From contig JAJYHW010000086.1 in assembly GCA_021784535.1 (NCBI GenBank), positions 1-22,007 of the forward strand: 22,007 bases of DNA. Direction: 5' to 3'. The position numbers were made by a program, and so were the translations under genes. Below the pieces are notes generated by a model. The model did not search any database, was not told where the DNA came from, and saw only the letters and a list, made by a program, of their open reading frames with translations. The DNA comes from a bacterium. GTDB lineage: Bacteria; Patescibacteriota; Microgenomatia; Levybacterales; UBA12049. This document shows, piece by piece, positions 1 to 7,950 of this stretch (positions are counted from its first letter, which is position 1; each line of letters opens with the position of its first letter).

Positions 1-535
1 CAAAGGATACGTTATTATGTGACGCGTCCCGCAATCCTTCAAAATTATCAAATAAAGAGGGATTAAACGTATCTTTCAGGCGGTCAAAGCGAAGGAAGAA
101 AATTGTCGGATACACTCCGCTGTCCACAAGCAAACTGAGTGCCTGACGAATATTGTCGATGACAAGAAAAAGATCCTGAAACTGGATGCTTTTATCAAAT
201 AAATCACTTATTTTCTGCTTTACCATATCTGAAAGCCCTGATTGATCTGTGGCATCTAGGATCCTTTTTAACGTAAGTGTCCAAAATGGATAGATCTCCT
301 GTTCGACAAGATCGTTCAAGTCAACAGGGATAAAAAGATGTTTATCTTTTTTACTGATATATGTTGGAATAATATCTTTGTGCCAGAGAAAAAATCGAAG
401 AAAATTACTGATACCGACACGCTTCATGCCAACAATATCCACACATTGACGTTGTCGAAGATATTCTCCCAGTTTCTCAGCCACTTCCTGCTGAAAAGTT
501 ATCGGATAGGTCGCTTCCAGCGCTGGTGCGTGCAT
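1..535 (-). CDS. Degenerate P-loop (AAA/STAND-like) regulator-like protein, 5' part only
   Basis: The frame stays open from the ATG at 535 to the window edge, giving 178 N-terminal residues; the rest lies outside. I read it as an AAA/STAND-type nucleoside-triphosphatase fold. A beta-strand and loop at residues 33-43 (VDIVGMKRVGISN) sits where a Walker A belongs, but the lysine position is Ile42. A Walker B-like strand ending in FFLRFDR has Asp151. It aligns along its whole visible length with the N-terminal half of the protein at 19133-20461: same loop position (36-43), the FQD/FHD...F block, FDR, and FDNFEGLR against FFANLRILR. That protein ends in an OmpR-type winged helix, so this one may also be a transcription regulator, but its C-terminus is not visible. 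A promoter with -10 TACAAT 6 nt before the ATG supports the start. Function unproven. Confidence 0.72.
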   Translation of the reverse strand, partial: MHAPALEATYPITFQQEVAEKLGEYLRQRQCVDIVGMKRVGISNFLRFFLWHKDIIPTYISKKDKHLFIPVDLNDLVEQEIYPFWTLTLKRILDATDQSGLSDMVKQKISDLFDKSIQFQDLFLVIDNIRQALSLLVDSGVYPTIFFLRFDRLKDTFNPSLFDNFEGLRDASHNNVSF

Positions 536-541
536 GCTCGT

Positions 542-570
542 ATTGTATAGCCTTTTTATGCTTTTGGCAA
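542..570 (-). promoter_or_regulatory. Promoter of the leftmost regulator-like gene
   Basis: TTGCCA (570-565), a 17-bp spacer and TACAAT (547-542) lie 6 nt before the ATG at 535, so the transcript would start at or next to the start codon. It overlaps the upstream part of the divergent pgk promoter region. Confidence 0.5.
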
Positions 571-579
571 CAATTTTTG

Positions 580-598
580 TGCTATACTGGCATATAAC
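580..598 (+). promoter_or_regulatory. Probable pgk promoter (extended -10)
   Basis: An extended -10 TGCTATACT occupies 580-588, 16 nt before the pgk ATG. A second -10-like TATAAC at 593-598 lies 6 nt before the ATG, the spacing seen at other genes here. No good -35 is present for either. The choice between them is open. Confidence 0.4.
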
Positions 599-604
599 CT
601 CTTT

Positions 605-1786
605 ATGAAATATGTCGATGAAATAACAATCACAAATAAAACAATCCTTCTCCGTGTTGATTTTAATGTTTCACTCAATCCGAACCACTCTATCGCCGAT
701 GATGTCCGTATCAGACAATCGCTTCCGACTATCGAGCTTCTTCTGAAGCAGAACAATAAGCTTATTCTCATCGCTCATTTGGGAGAGCCGGAGAAACGCA
801 ATTCTTTAGACTCCTTAAAACCGGTTGTTGAAAGGCTACGGAAATATCTTCCCCACAATAAAATTATCTTAATTGATGATTTTACTAACGCTCGTGACCA
901 TTTTGCAAAACAAACATCCCATGAAGTTTTCCTTCTGGAAAATATCCGATTTTATCCGGGAGAACAGGCAAATGATCCAGTTTTTGCCAAACAATTAGCT
1001 GGTCTTGGAGAAATTTATGTAAACGACGCGTTTAGCGTCTCTCATCGCAAAGCAGCATCCATTGTCGGCCTACCCCAGCTGCTTCCCTCTTACGGAGGGC
1101 TTCTTTTGAAAAAAGAAATAACGGTATTGGACAGCCTCATGAAACATCCCAAAAAACCATTTATTGCCATCATTGGCGGCAAAAAAATTTCGACCAAAAT
1201 TAAATTTATTCAGAAATTAACAGCTGCTGCAGATTACGTCCTGATCGGAGGAGGTCTGGCAAACACATTCTTTGCAGCAGAGGGTTATTCTGTCGGAAAA
1301 AGTTTTATTTCCAAAGATGACATCTCGCTGGCAAAAACACTTCTTGAACATACAAAACGCGAACACTCCCATCTTATCCTGCCATCAGACGTGCTCGTGG
1401 GAAAATCGCCTGATGCGACAACCAGTGATGTTAGAAAAGTACAGGAAATCAGAAAAGAAGAAGAGTCCCTTGATATCGGGCCGGAGACTCAGGCTTTATT
1501 TGGTAAAATAATTGACGAAGCTGGTACAATTGTCTGGAATGGTCCTGTCGGGTACATGGAAAATCAGGAATTTAAGCGAGGCACTGATTTTCTCTACTAT
1601 TCAATTGCGAACAACAATCATGCCACATCTGTTATCGGCGGCGGCGATACGCTTTCTGCAATTTCTAAAAAAGAATATCTTGACAGGATTACTCATATTT
1701 CAACCGGTGGAGGTGCAATGCTGGAGTTTATTGAAAACGGTACGCTCCCGGGCATCGAAGCACTCAAAAGACAATATCTCAATTGA
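605..1786 (+). CDS. pgk: Phosphoglycerate kinase
   Basis: Cytosolic glycolytic enzyme that transfers phosphate between 1,3-bisphosphoglycerate and ADP. The 393 residues are the usual full length with both lobes. Visible motifs are RVDFNV (17-22), LLENIRFYPGE, NDAFSVSHRKAAS (about 140-152), GGKKISTKIKF, the nucleotide-site IGGGLANTFF, WNGPVGYMEN, VIGGGDTLSAI, and the end block STGGGAMLEF...LPGIEAL. The substrate basic patch is mostly intact: R17, R35, H58, R115 and R148 match human R21, R38, H62, R122 and R170. The residue matching human R65, in the usual HLGRP motif, is Glu61 (AHLGEPEKR). The gene is monocistronic, divergent from the regulator-like gene on its left and tail-to-tail with the DUF4012 gene, with a 4-nt gap. 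Identity is secure; the effect of the substitution is not known. Confidence 0.97.
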   Translation: MKYVDEITITNKTILLRVDFNVSLNPNHSIADDVRIRQSLPTIELLLKQNNKLILIAHLGEPEKRNSLDSLKPVVERLRKYLPHNKIILIDDFTNARDHFAKQTSHEVFLLENIRFYPGEQANDPVFAKQLAGLGEIYVNDAFSVSHRKAASIVGLPQLLPSYGGLLLKKEITVLDSLMKHPKKPFIAIIGGKKISTKIKFIQKLTAAADYVLIGGGLANTFFAAEGYSVGKSFISKDDISLAKTLLEHTKREHSHLILPSDVLVGKSPDATTSDVRKVQEIRKEEESLDIGPETQALFGKIIDEAGTIVWNGPVGYMENQEFKRGTDFLYYSIANNNHATSVIGGGDTLSAISKKEYLDRITHISTGGGAMLEFIENGTLPGIEALKRQYLN

Positions 1787-1790
1787 AATC

Positions 1791-4481
1791 TTACTTCTTC
1801 GCGAAGCTCGCGGTAATCGTTTTGTCTCCTGAGAGCTTCCCGTCATAAATCAGCTTACCCCCGACATTGGTAAACTTCCTGTCTTTCGTGACAACGGTAT
1901 CGCTCTGCGGAAACACAAGAGACAGCTGATAGGAATCATTCCCCGCCCCAGGCTGCTTAAACAAGTGAAGCGAATAGGTACTCGCAACTGTGTTGGCGTT
2001 AAGATTACCGGGGACTGAATAAGTAATACTCACCTCACGCGTCGTTCCCGCAGGCACAATAAAGAAAAATCCCACCAGCTTTTTTCCCTGCTCTTCTGTC
2101 TGATCAACTTCCAATGCTGATGGCGGCACATATCCGGAGGCGGTAAAAACGGCAGGATCAGTTATAGCGGGAGTTATCTTGACTTGCCTGTTGTCAATCG
2201 CCACTGATTCCAGCGAGGCATTTGCGGGAATCAAAAACCGCACATAATCTTTATAGTCTCCACCAAAAGGACTTGTCGTTGTACTTGTGTTGACATATGT
2301 CGCCTGTGCGGTCGTCTGAAGACCACCGGAGGCATCCATTGTTGTTTCCTGACTCAATGATCGTTTTATATAATAATTCGCTTTATTCGAACCCACATTG
2401 GCATCCACAACGCCAAAATAATCAAAAACGGTATTCTGATTTGCGACTCTCCCGTCCCAAAGAGAAGAAGACAGATCGTTAACAGTAAAAACGTTTTGAA
2501 TTTGCTGATTTGCAAAAGCAAATAAGACGTCTTTTTGTTGTATAGAGCGCACCAGTAACTGTGCAAGTTTTACGTAAGGCATTTTTTTTTCCAAAGCAAA
2601 TTTGTTTACCAGTGCATTCATCAAGCTTCTCAGAAAATCTTTTTTCTGTGTCGACCCGGGGAAAAAATGCTTCTCAGCATGTGTTTCCGTAAGTAAATAA
2701 AAGTTGGCCGAATTTACTGTTACTTTATAATCCGGAAGAAACACAGGGCCTGTTTGCTCTAAAAGATTTTTTAAAAAAGTAGTGTCTATAGCAATTACTC
2801 CATCAACTTTTTGACCTGTTTCCAGTTGCAGAAAATATGCCGCCTGTTTCGCGTCTACAGTAAAGTCTGGATCAAAATTACTGTCCCGCAAGAACCAATG
2901 AGAAACGCCAAGATATCGTTGAAGTCCATAAGGCGGCTGTATATGCTTTGTTAGATGGCCGTCCGCGTCATAAACGTCATTGATATGAAAATTCTCTATC
3001 CTGCCCTTGTTAACAGAAACAATACCATAAGAGCCGATAAAGCCTCCCCCCGGACGCAATTCCATATTGTTCTGAAACAGTATCAAATACGTTTTCTTAC
3101 CGTCAATACCGGCAATGGCAGGCCAGGTGTCAATCGTTTCCTCAACAAGACTGATTATTCCATTAAAAGCATTGAGCTTCTGCATTGCCGACGGAGGCAA
3201 AGCCTTCTCCGCTTCAAGTTTTTGCACTGTTATTAATGCGCTTTTCAATGCTACTTGTGCATGAAAGAAATCTGTCCCCGGAGAAAGGCTTTTCCCTTGA
3301 TAAATTGCTACCATTGACTGAATTGCCTGTATAAATGATGATTCGGTTGAGGCAATTGTGCTACCGGTATGCATCATGCCAACAAACTGACGCTTCAAAT
3401 CCGGCACAAGAAGCTGCGGCAAAAGCAATCCCTGGCTGAATATCTGAGCAGACGAAAAAGCGTTTCTTGCTATTTTTGCACTTGTTTGTGCCGTTACAAA
3501 ACTTCCTGCTTCTGCCTGTTTTACAGAAAGCGTTAACAAGCCCGCACCCAAAAGCGCACAAAGAAGCACTACGACAGGAGGAGCAATAAAAACAGCGGCA
3601 AAAATTGCACCTATCAGTTTTAGCTTTGATTGTTGCTCTTCAGGATGAGGAACTTTGAGTTGAATTTTCTTTTGTGGAAGTTTTGATCGATGCCCGATTC
3701 TTGAAAAATCTATTTTGCGCAGGCGCTCCTCAAGATTATAGTCTCTATAAAAATAAAGTCCATGAGGAGGAATATAAAAATTTCGTGAAACACTTTGTTT
3801 TTTGCTAAAATCGACTTTCATTAAGGGATCAATTTTTTGCATAGTCCGAGCAAGTGTAATTTCGTCGTAATTATGATGAGGAAAAAGGTAGATAATTTCC
3901 TTCGGCCGCTCTACGGCAAAAGCAAGGGCAATAATCGCTGTTAACATGTCTTCAAAAAATATAGGGTAGAGGATGCCCAGTCCTTCTTTGGGAACCTCAA
4001 TTCTTCCATAGACCCGCACTTGATGAATAAAATAATTAATTTCATTTGCTTCTGTAATATTATTATCAAATGTTTCCCCAACGAGAACTGTCTGCATAAG
4101 CTTACATTCAGACCGCTTAATTCTGTCAAATAGCGCTCGCGTGCTATATAGTAGCGTAGTGATAAAAAGAAATCTGGCTTTCACTGCTTCCGCCTTTTCT
4201 TCAAATGCAGAAAGCATATCCAGAAGCTCTTTTTCTCCGTTATAGACAACAAAAATATGGGAATACGTATTATCAGGAATTATTGGAATTTTTTTATGAT
4301 AGGGGATATGAATAACATTGTCATGTTTCTCGAGTATGTGAGCGGTGACAACGACTATGAGAAATTGTTCCCGCAAGGCGCTTGCCAAAGCTGCTCCGAT
4401 AACGCCTTTCTTGTCAACTATTAATACCGGAAGCTTTGAGACATCTTCGCTAGTAATAAGGATGGGGCGTTTTTGTTCCAT
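1791..4481 (-). CDS. DUF4012 membrane protein with Rossmann-like N-terminal domain
   Basis: A protein of about 896 residues. The N-terminal ~230 residues look Rossmann/SDR-like: LPVLIVDKKGVIGAALA resembles a dinucleotide-binding turn, followed by alternating hydrophobic strands such as HIFVVYNG and RFLFITTLLYS. A basic linker leads to one strong membrane segment (KLIGAIFAAVF...LLTLSV), then a long extracytoplasmic part. That part carries the DUF4012 hallmark YLILFQNNMELRPGGGFIG, with FHINDVYDADG and HWFLRDSNFDPDF after it. The family is common in CPR and in Gram-positive bacteria near cell-surface polysaccharide genes, and its function is unknown. The O-antigen-ligase-like gene upstream on the same strand fits an envelope role. 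An ATG 6 codons upstream (4499) is possible. I prefer 4481 because a -10-like TATGAT ends 6 nt before it and the upstream ATG has no usable Shine-Dalgarno. Confidence 0.85.
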   Translation of the reverse strand: MEQKRPILITSEDVSKLPVLIVDKKGVIGAALASALREQFLIVVVTAHILEKHDNVIHIPYHKKIPIIPDNTYSHIFVVYNGEKELLDMLSAFEEKAEAVKARFLFITTLLYSTRALFDRIKRSECKLMQTVLVGETFDNNITEANEINYFIHQVRVYGRIEVPKEGLGILYPIFFEDMLTAIIALAFAVERPKEIIYLFPHHNYDEITLARTMQKIDPLMKVDFSKKQSVSRNFYIPPHGLYFYRDYNLEERLRKIDFSRIGHRSKLPQKKIQLKVPHPEEQQSKLKLIGAIFAAVFIAPPVVVLLCALLGAGLLTLSVKQAEAGSFVTAQTSAKIARNAFSSAQIFSQGLLLPQLLVPDLKRQFVGMMHTGSTIASTESSFIQAIQSMVAIYQGKSLSPGTDFFHAQVALKSALITVQKLEAEKALPPSAMQKLNAFNGIISLVEETIDTWPAIAGIDGKKTYLILFQNNMELRPGGGFIGSYGIVSVNKGRIENFHINDVYDADGHLTKHIQPPYGLQRYLGVSHWFLRDSNFDPDFTVDAKQAAYFLQLETGQKVDGVIAIDTTFLKNLLEQTGPVFLPDYKVTVNSANFYLLTETHAEKHFFPGSTQKKDFLRSLMNALVNKFALEKKMPYVKLAQLLVRSIQQKDVLFAFANQQIQNVFTVNDLSSSLWDGRVANQNTVFDYFGVVDANVGSNKANYYIKRSLSQETTMDASGGLQTTAQATYVNTSTTTSPFGGDYKDYVRFLIPANASLESVAIDNRQVKITPAITDPAVFTASGYVPPSALEVDQTEEQGKKLVGFFFIVPAGTTREVSITYSVPGNLNANTVASTYSLHLFKQPGAGNDSYQLSLVFPQSDTVVTKDRKFTNVGGKLIYDGKLSGDKTITASFAKK

Positions 4482-4658
4482 ATTACAATCATACAACATC
4501 CTATCTTTTTTGCACTTTGTACTTTATCTACGCTCAGATTTGAATTTGAGGCTCGTATAAATTTCATAGAAAACTGATTGCGTGTTTGGATTGTCCTGTC
4601 AATGAGAATTGAAAAATATAAGAACTAGTTTATTATCGTTTTAGGTTCGAAGATTTTT
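4482..4658. other. Intergenic region between DUF4012 and ligase-like genes
   Basis: About 160-175 nt, AT-rich. It holds only a weak DUF4012 promoter candidate on the minus strand (TATGAT at 4493-4488, poor -35). No hairpin-plus-T-tract terminator, RNA gene or small ORF with support was found. Confidence 0.4.
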
Positions 4659-6002
4659 CTAGTGACGCGGATGGAAGATGTACGGCTTTGCCCAACTTAA
4701 ACCGAGAACTGCTGCAAACAAAAGCTGTCCTTGCTGCAGTGTCAGCCAATAATGATCAAACATGCCGGTTAGCAGGATAATAAAAAGTAAAACAAACATC
4801 GTTTTCTTAATTTGCAATTCAAAATTCGCAATCCTTTTCATTGTCGCAATGAGCAGCCAGATAAATAATCCCAAACCGATTACTCCTGTTTCTGCTGTTA
4901 CCAACACAAAAATATTATGCACCGGCTGTAGATATAAGCCAAGAGGCATCGGCTTTTGCAGTGGAGCAAGAGCCGGAATAAAATTATAAAGTCCGACACC
5001 AAACAAAGGATGGTTCAGGATTATTTTCCAAGAAGCATGCACTAGTTCAATTCGCTCTGTCACCGATTGACCCGCAAGAGATGTCTGGGAAAAACGAAGA
5101 AAAAGATCATGGACAAGCGGCACTGTGTTAGCAGCAACAAAAATAATACTGATACAAATAACAACCGCTAATCGAGCAGGAGCTTGTTTTATTGATAAAA
5201 AATACTTTTTTACAAAAACAAAAAGAATCAATATTGCCCAAAGAAAAATTACAACCCTGCTAAAGGTTAAAAGAAGCGCGATGCTATTCACAAGCAAAGA
5301 GACCACGCCAATGCTTTGCGCTAACCGATTATTGCTGTGGATCATCATATTCCAGACAAGCACAATTGCGATAAGTAAAAATCCGGCCAGTACATTGGGA
5401 TGCGGAAATGTCGCGTAAGGTCTCAAAATTAATGTGCCGCCTATGGACGCATTGGCTATACCCGGAGTCGCACCGGTGAAATTTCTTTCACCGAAATAAT
5501 AAAAAATACCATTAAGCGACCCTTGATGAAAATATTGAAAGACAGCAAGAAGAGATTCAAAAAAGGAGCTGATCGCAAACAGCAATGCAATCTGCTCTAA
5601 TTGAAATCGGCTGGAAACATTTTTTGCGACATAAATAACGACAAATGCCAGCTCAAGAATCTTTATGCCCCCATATAAACTCAATAGGGGACGCGAAGAA
5701 AAAAGAATAGTACAGATAAAAAATAAAAAGATAAAACTTGAAATATAAAAAAATTTGGCAGGTTTTCGTTGTAATTTAGATCTTTGATCCTTAATCTTTG
5801 ATCTTTGAAATGATTTGATCCAGCGGAAAACAATGCAGCCAAACAATAAAGCGAGCAAAATATCGGTTACATACAAAGTCGGGGAAAGATAGTCGATGCG
5901 GATTCCTGAAACAAGAGTAAAATCCGGCCAGAAATGTTTGCCAAACTGCGTTGGAAGAAAAAGAAGAAATAAAGAAAAAATAAAACGTTCAAGCTTTGCC
6001 AT
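4659..6002 (-). CDS. O-antigen ligase / polymerase-like membrane protein (Wzy_C / PF04932 type)
   Basis: A 447-residue polytopic protein with about ten to eleven hydrophobic segments. Family features are RPYATFPHPNVLAGFL just before a membrane segment, LLTFSRVV, and a large extracytoplasmic loop before NHPLFGVGLYNF and PVHNIFVLVTAETG. These are the pattern of WaaL-like ligases and Wzy-like polymerases, which join or polymerise lipid-linked glycans at the outer face of the membrane. Ligase, polymerase and protein O-glycosyltransferase cannot be separated from sequence alone. Two short cytosolic loops, at residues 66-75 and near RIANFELQIKK, are encoded by heptanucleotide repeats (separate entries). 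It is transcribed toward the DUF4012 gene. A promoter at 6013-6042 supports the ATG at 6002. Confidence 0.85.
   Translation of the reverse strand: MAKLERFIFSLFLLFLPTQFGKHFWPDFTLVSGIRIDYLSPTLYVTDILLALLFGCIVFRWIKSFQRSKIKDQRSKLQRKPAKFFYISSFIFLFFICTILFSSRPLLSLYGGIKILELAFVVIYVAKNVSSRFQLEQIALLFAISSFFESLLAVFQYFHQGSLNGIFYYFGERNFTGATPGIANASIGGTLILRPYATFPHPNVLAGFLLIAIVLVWNMMIHSNNRLAQSIGVVSLLVNSIALLLTFSRVVIFLWAILILFVFVKKYFLSIKQAPARLAVVICISIIFVAANTVPLVHDLFLRFSQTSLAGQSVTERIELVHASWKIILNHPLFGVGLYNFIPALAPLQKPMPLGLYLQPVHNIFVLVTAETGVIGLGLFIWLLIATMKRIANFELQIKKTMFVLLFIILLTGMFDHYWLTLQQGQLLFAAVLGLSWAKPYIFHPRH
4805..4832 (-). repeat. Heptanucleotide repeat (ATT-type), 4 units, inside the ligase-like gene
   Basis: On the minus strand the 28 bases read as four 7-mers, ATTGCGA, ATTTTGA, ATTGCAA and ATTAAGA, each beginning with ATT. 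They encode part of RIANFELQIKK in a predicted cytosolic loop. Confidence 0.6.
5780..5807 (-). repeat. Heptanucleotide repeat (CAAAGAT), 4 units, inside the ligase-like gene
   Basis: On the minus strand the 28 bases read CAAAGAT, CAAAGAT, TAAGGAT, CAAAGAT. They encode the basic stretch QRSKIKDQRS (residues 66-75), between two membrane segments. Seven is not a multiple of three, so each copy is read in a different frame. Confidence 0.75.
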
Positions 6003-6012
6003 GAATACCCCA

Positions 6013-6042
6013 ATATTACCAATAATCTGATAAATAAATCAA
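6013..6042 (-). promoter_or_regulatory. Promoter of the O-antigen-ligase-like gene
   Basis: TTGATT (6042-6037), 18-bp spacer, TAATAT (6018-6013), then 10 nt to the ATG at 6002. It lies in the 75-nt gap after jag. No Shine-Dalgarno is present. Confidence 0.4.
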
Positions 6043-6077
6043 TTTGTCGTTTAGCATTTGACTCTTTGAGGAATGGG

Positions 6078-6545
6078 TTATTTGGGCCTGATGATGAGGA
6101 CTCTTTCTTTTCCTTCGCCTTCAGACTCTGAGACGACTTCTTCATCATCCTGAAGATAAAGATGAATGATGCGTCGTTCCCATGACTTTAAAGAAGAAAG
6201 TATCTGCTCTTTCTTTTCGGTCAGAGCTTTTTCTTTTACCTGCATTGCAAGATTGTGCAAATATTCCGTTCTATTCTTTTTATAACCATCTACCTCTATT
6301 GAAACACGGATAAAACGTCCGATTTTCTTTGCGACAGCGAGAGATAAAATCAACTGAAGAGACTCCAATACTTCGCCATGATAACCGATAACGATGCCGG
6401 TATCCTTCGTTTCCATCATGACCTCAAGAGTCTCATCATTTTCTTCAAGTGCAAATGTTCCCTCAATCTCTAAAAGAGAGAAAAATTTTTCAATAAGAAA
6501 CTCTACGTCTTTTCTTTCTTGTTTTGTTAGTGCTATTTTTTCCAT
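6078..6545 (-). CDS. jag: Jag/KhpB-type KH-R3H RNA-binding protein
   Basis: A cytosolic RNA-binding protein of 155 residues, homologous to SpoIIIJ-associated Jag (KhpB/EloR), which in firmicutes partners KhpA and influences cell elongation. The KH domain has its GxxG loop as GIVIGYHGEVL (GYHG at 54-57), followed by the VDGYKKNR helix. The R3H domain lies near 121-155 with R124 and H128 (ERRIIHLYL) and the closing VLIIRPK. The separate Jag_N domain of longer homologues is missing or very short. It is the last gene of the rpmH operon, starting 1 nt after the yidC stop codon, which is the usual placement of jag. Confidence 0.93.
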   Translation of the reverse strand: MEKIALTKQERKDVEFLIEKFFSLLEIEGTFALEENDETLEVMMETKDTGIVIGYHGEVLESLQLILSLAVAKKIGRFIRVSIEVDGYKKNRTEYLHNLAMQVKEKALTEKKEQILSSLKSWERRIIHLYLQDDEEVVSESEGEGKERVLIIRPK

Positions 6546-6546
6546 A

Positions 6547-7395
6547 TTAGTTATTTTCTGCTTTTTTCAAAAAAGGGAACCAGTCAACCAGTCCTCCCCA
6601 TCCCGAAACGAGATACTGCTGTATGATACCAAAAATCGTCAAAGTATTCCAGTACAAAGATAAACCAAAGGGTAATGTCGCAGAAAAAAATCCGACCATT
6701 ATGGGTAACAAATACATGGACTGTGTCTGAAATGCTGTCGCAAAATCCGGCTCATCCTTCTTTCCCTTCTCTTTTTTTGGCTGTTCCGACGCAGGGGCCA
6801 TCATCATTCTTGATTGAATAAGCTGCAAAACGCCCGTGAGCACCGCAACCAGAAGAATACCATATCCTGCCTGCTGTACCAGCAAAGGCCATGGAGACTT
6901 ACCCAGAGATAATCCAAAAAAAGTAGTATTCCACATATGATGCAATTTTAGCCAATCAAAATATAGTCTCTCATTCACTGCACCCGTCGTGGGTAAACAG
7001 AGTGAGTGCGCACCCTTCGCAGTCAAACACACTGAGCCGAGGAGTACCTGATAAAGAGATATTAAAATAGGTATCTGAATAATCATAACCAGACATCCCG
7101 CCGCGGGATTAACTCCATGTTCTTTAAAAAGTGCCATCTGCTCCATCTGCAATCGCTTCGCGTCGTTTTTGTGTTTTTCTTTTAGCTTATTGATGTGCGG
7201 GGTCAATTGTTGCATTTTTTTCTGCTGCCTGAGACTTTGATGCATGAGGGGATAGAGAATAAGCCTGATGACGATCGTTAAAAGAATAATGGAAAATCCC
7301 AAAGCTGAAGGAACATGCATGGCTGACAATAATTGATAAATTGCAACCATGATGTTAAGTATCGGATTAATTAAAATGATGTCAAAAAGATTCAT
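6547..7395 (-). CDS. yidC: YidC/Oxa1 membrane protein insertase
   Basis: Inserts and folds inner-membrane proteins, alone or with SecYEG. The 282-residue protein is of the short Gram-positive/CPR kind, without the large periplasmic domain of proteobacterial YidC. The first hydrophobic segments (LFDIILINPILNIMVAIYQLL and the next) are followed by the conserved hydrophilic-groove arginine R44 in IVIRLILYPL. Then come the cytosolic coiled hairpin (QQKKMQQLTPHINKLKEK), the NPAAGCLVMIIQIPILISLYQVL core, and later segments ending in LYWNTLTIFGIIQQYL. The start codon overlaps the yidD stop (ATGA), so translation is probably coupled. The tail is short and basic. Confidence 0.96.
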   Translation of the reverse strand: MNLFDIILINPILNIMVAIYQLLSAMHVPSALGFSIILLTIVIRLILYPLMHQSLRQQKKMQQLTPHINKLKEKHKNDAKRLQMEQMALFKEHGVNPAAGCLVMIIQIPILISLYQVLLGSVCLTAKGAHSLCLPTTGAVNERLYFDWLKLHHMWNTTFFGLSLGKSPWPLLVQQAGYGILLVAVLTGVLQLIQSRMMMAPASEQPKKEKGKKDEPDFATAFQTQSMYLLPIMVGFFSATLPFGLSLYWNTLTIFGIIQQYLVSGWGGLVDWFPFLKKAENN

Positions 7396-7601
7396 ATCTT
7401 AAAAAGGGGCTGGCAATTAATAACGCGCCTTATTGATAAGAATAAGCCCTTTCCCGCGCCATACTTATCAATAGCTTCCTTTGCGTAGATTGTACATGTA
7501 GGCGTATAGCGGCAAGCCGACCTCACTCCCAATGCCTGGTGCAATAAGGGAGAAATAATTTTTTGATAAAGAGTAATGCTAATGAGTAAAACTTTTTTCA
7601 T
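7392..7601 (-). CDS. yidD: YidD membrane insertion efficiency factor, short C-terminus
   Basis: A small protein (69 residues) encoded between rnpA and yidC in most bacteria, proposed to help YidC-dependent insertion. It shows the amphipathic N-terminus (LYQKIISPLLHQ), the CRYTPTC motif, YAKEAIDKYGAGKGLFLSIRRV and the final Cys-x-Pro (NCQPLF). The usual closing GG-x-DPVP segment is absent: the protein stops two residues after CQPLF. The stop codon overlaps the yidC start. The start is 5 nt after the rnpA stop, with no visible Shine-Dalgarno. Confidence 0.9.
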   Translation of the reverse strand: MKKVLLISITLYQKIISPLLHQALGVRSACRYTPTCTIYAKEAIDKYGAGKGLFLSIRRVINCQPLFKI

Positions 7602-7606
7602 AGTTG

Positions 7607-7945
7607 TTAGTGTCTGACTGATAATAAGCCGTTCTTTTCAAGAGTTCTGCTGATTTCTTTCAGCATTTCTTCTCTCGTATTGTCTATTATACCTTTTTCC
7701 AGAAAAAAAAGCATGTCATAGCCGGGGACAATTTCTCCCAGTAATTCTTCAATGCATGAACGAAAGACTCGTCGAATTCTATTTCTTATTACCGAGCGCT
7801 TGTCAACTGTTTTTCTCACGATAAAAGCAAACCTGCTTACAGGAGCGGTGCTTCTGGCATATTTAATAGAAAAAAAAGTGGTCTTATTATAGCGCGAATG
7901 AGAAAATCTGATAGTTGCGGGTAGTCGATATTCACGTGACAACAT
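7607..7945 (-). CDS. rnpA: Ribonuclease P protein component
   Basis: Basic protein cofactor of RNase P, which helps the catalytic RNA bind pre-tRNA. At 112 residues it has the typical length. The RNR signature is clear as KRSVIRNRIRRVFRS (about 49-63), preceded by SRFAFIVRKTVDKR and followed by a PGYDMLFFLEKG strand. It follows rpmH by 5 nt in the conserved rpmH-rnpA-yidD-yidC-jag order. The catalytic RNA gene (rnpB) is not in the window. Confidence 0.96.
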   Translation of the reverse strand: MLSREYRLPATIRFSHSRYNKTTFFSIKYARSTAPVSRFAFIVRKTVDKRSVIRNRIRRVFRSCIEELLGEIVPGYDMLFFLEKGIIDNTREEMLKEISRTLEKNGLLSVRH

Positions 7946-7950
7946 GAAAT

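Noticed and set aside
338..550. Plus-strand ORF of 70 codons
   Set aside because: It lies antisense to the partial regulator-like gene, which has a coherent protein and a paralogue in the window; composition is shadow-like.
1797..1806. Palindrome CTTCGCGAAG at the pgk/DUF4012 junction as a bidirectional terminator
   Set aside because: Only a 10-bp perfect palindrome with no loop and no T-tract on either side; it also codes for the C-terminus of the DUF4012 protein.
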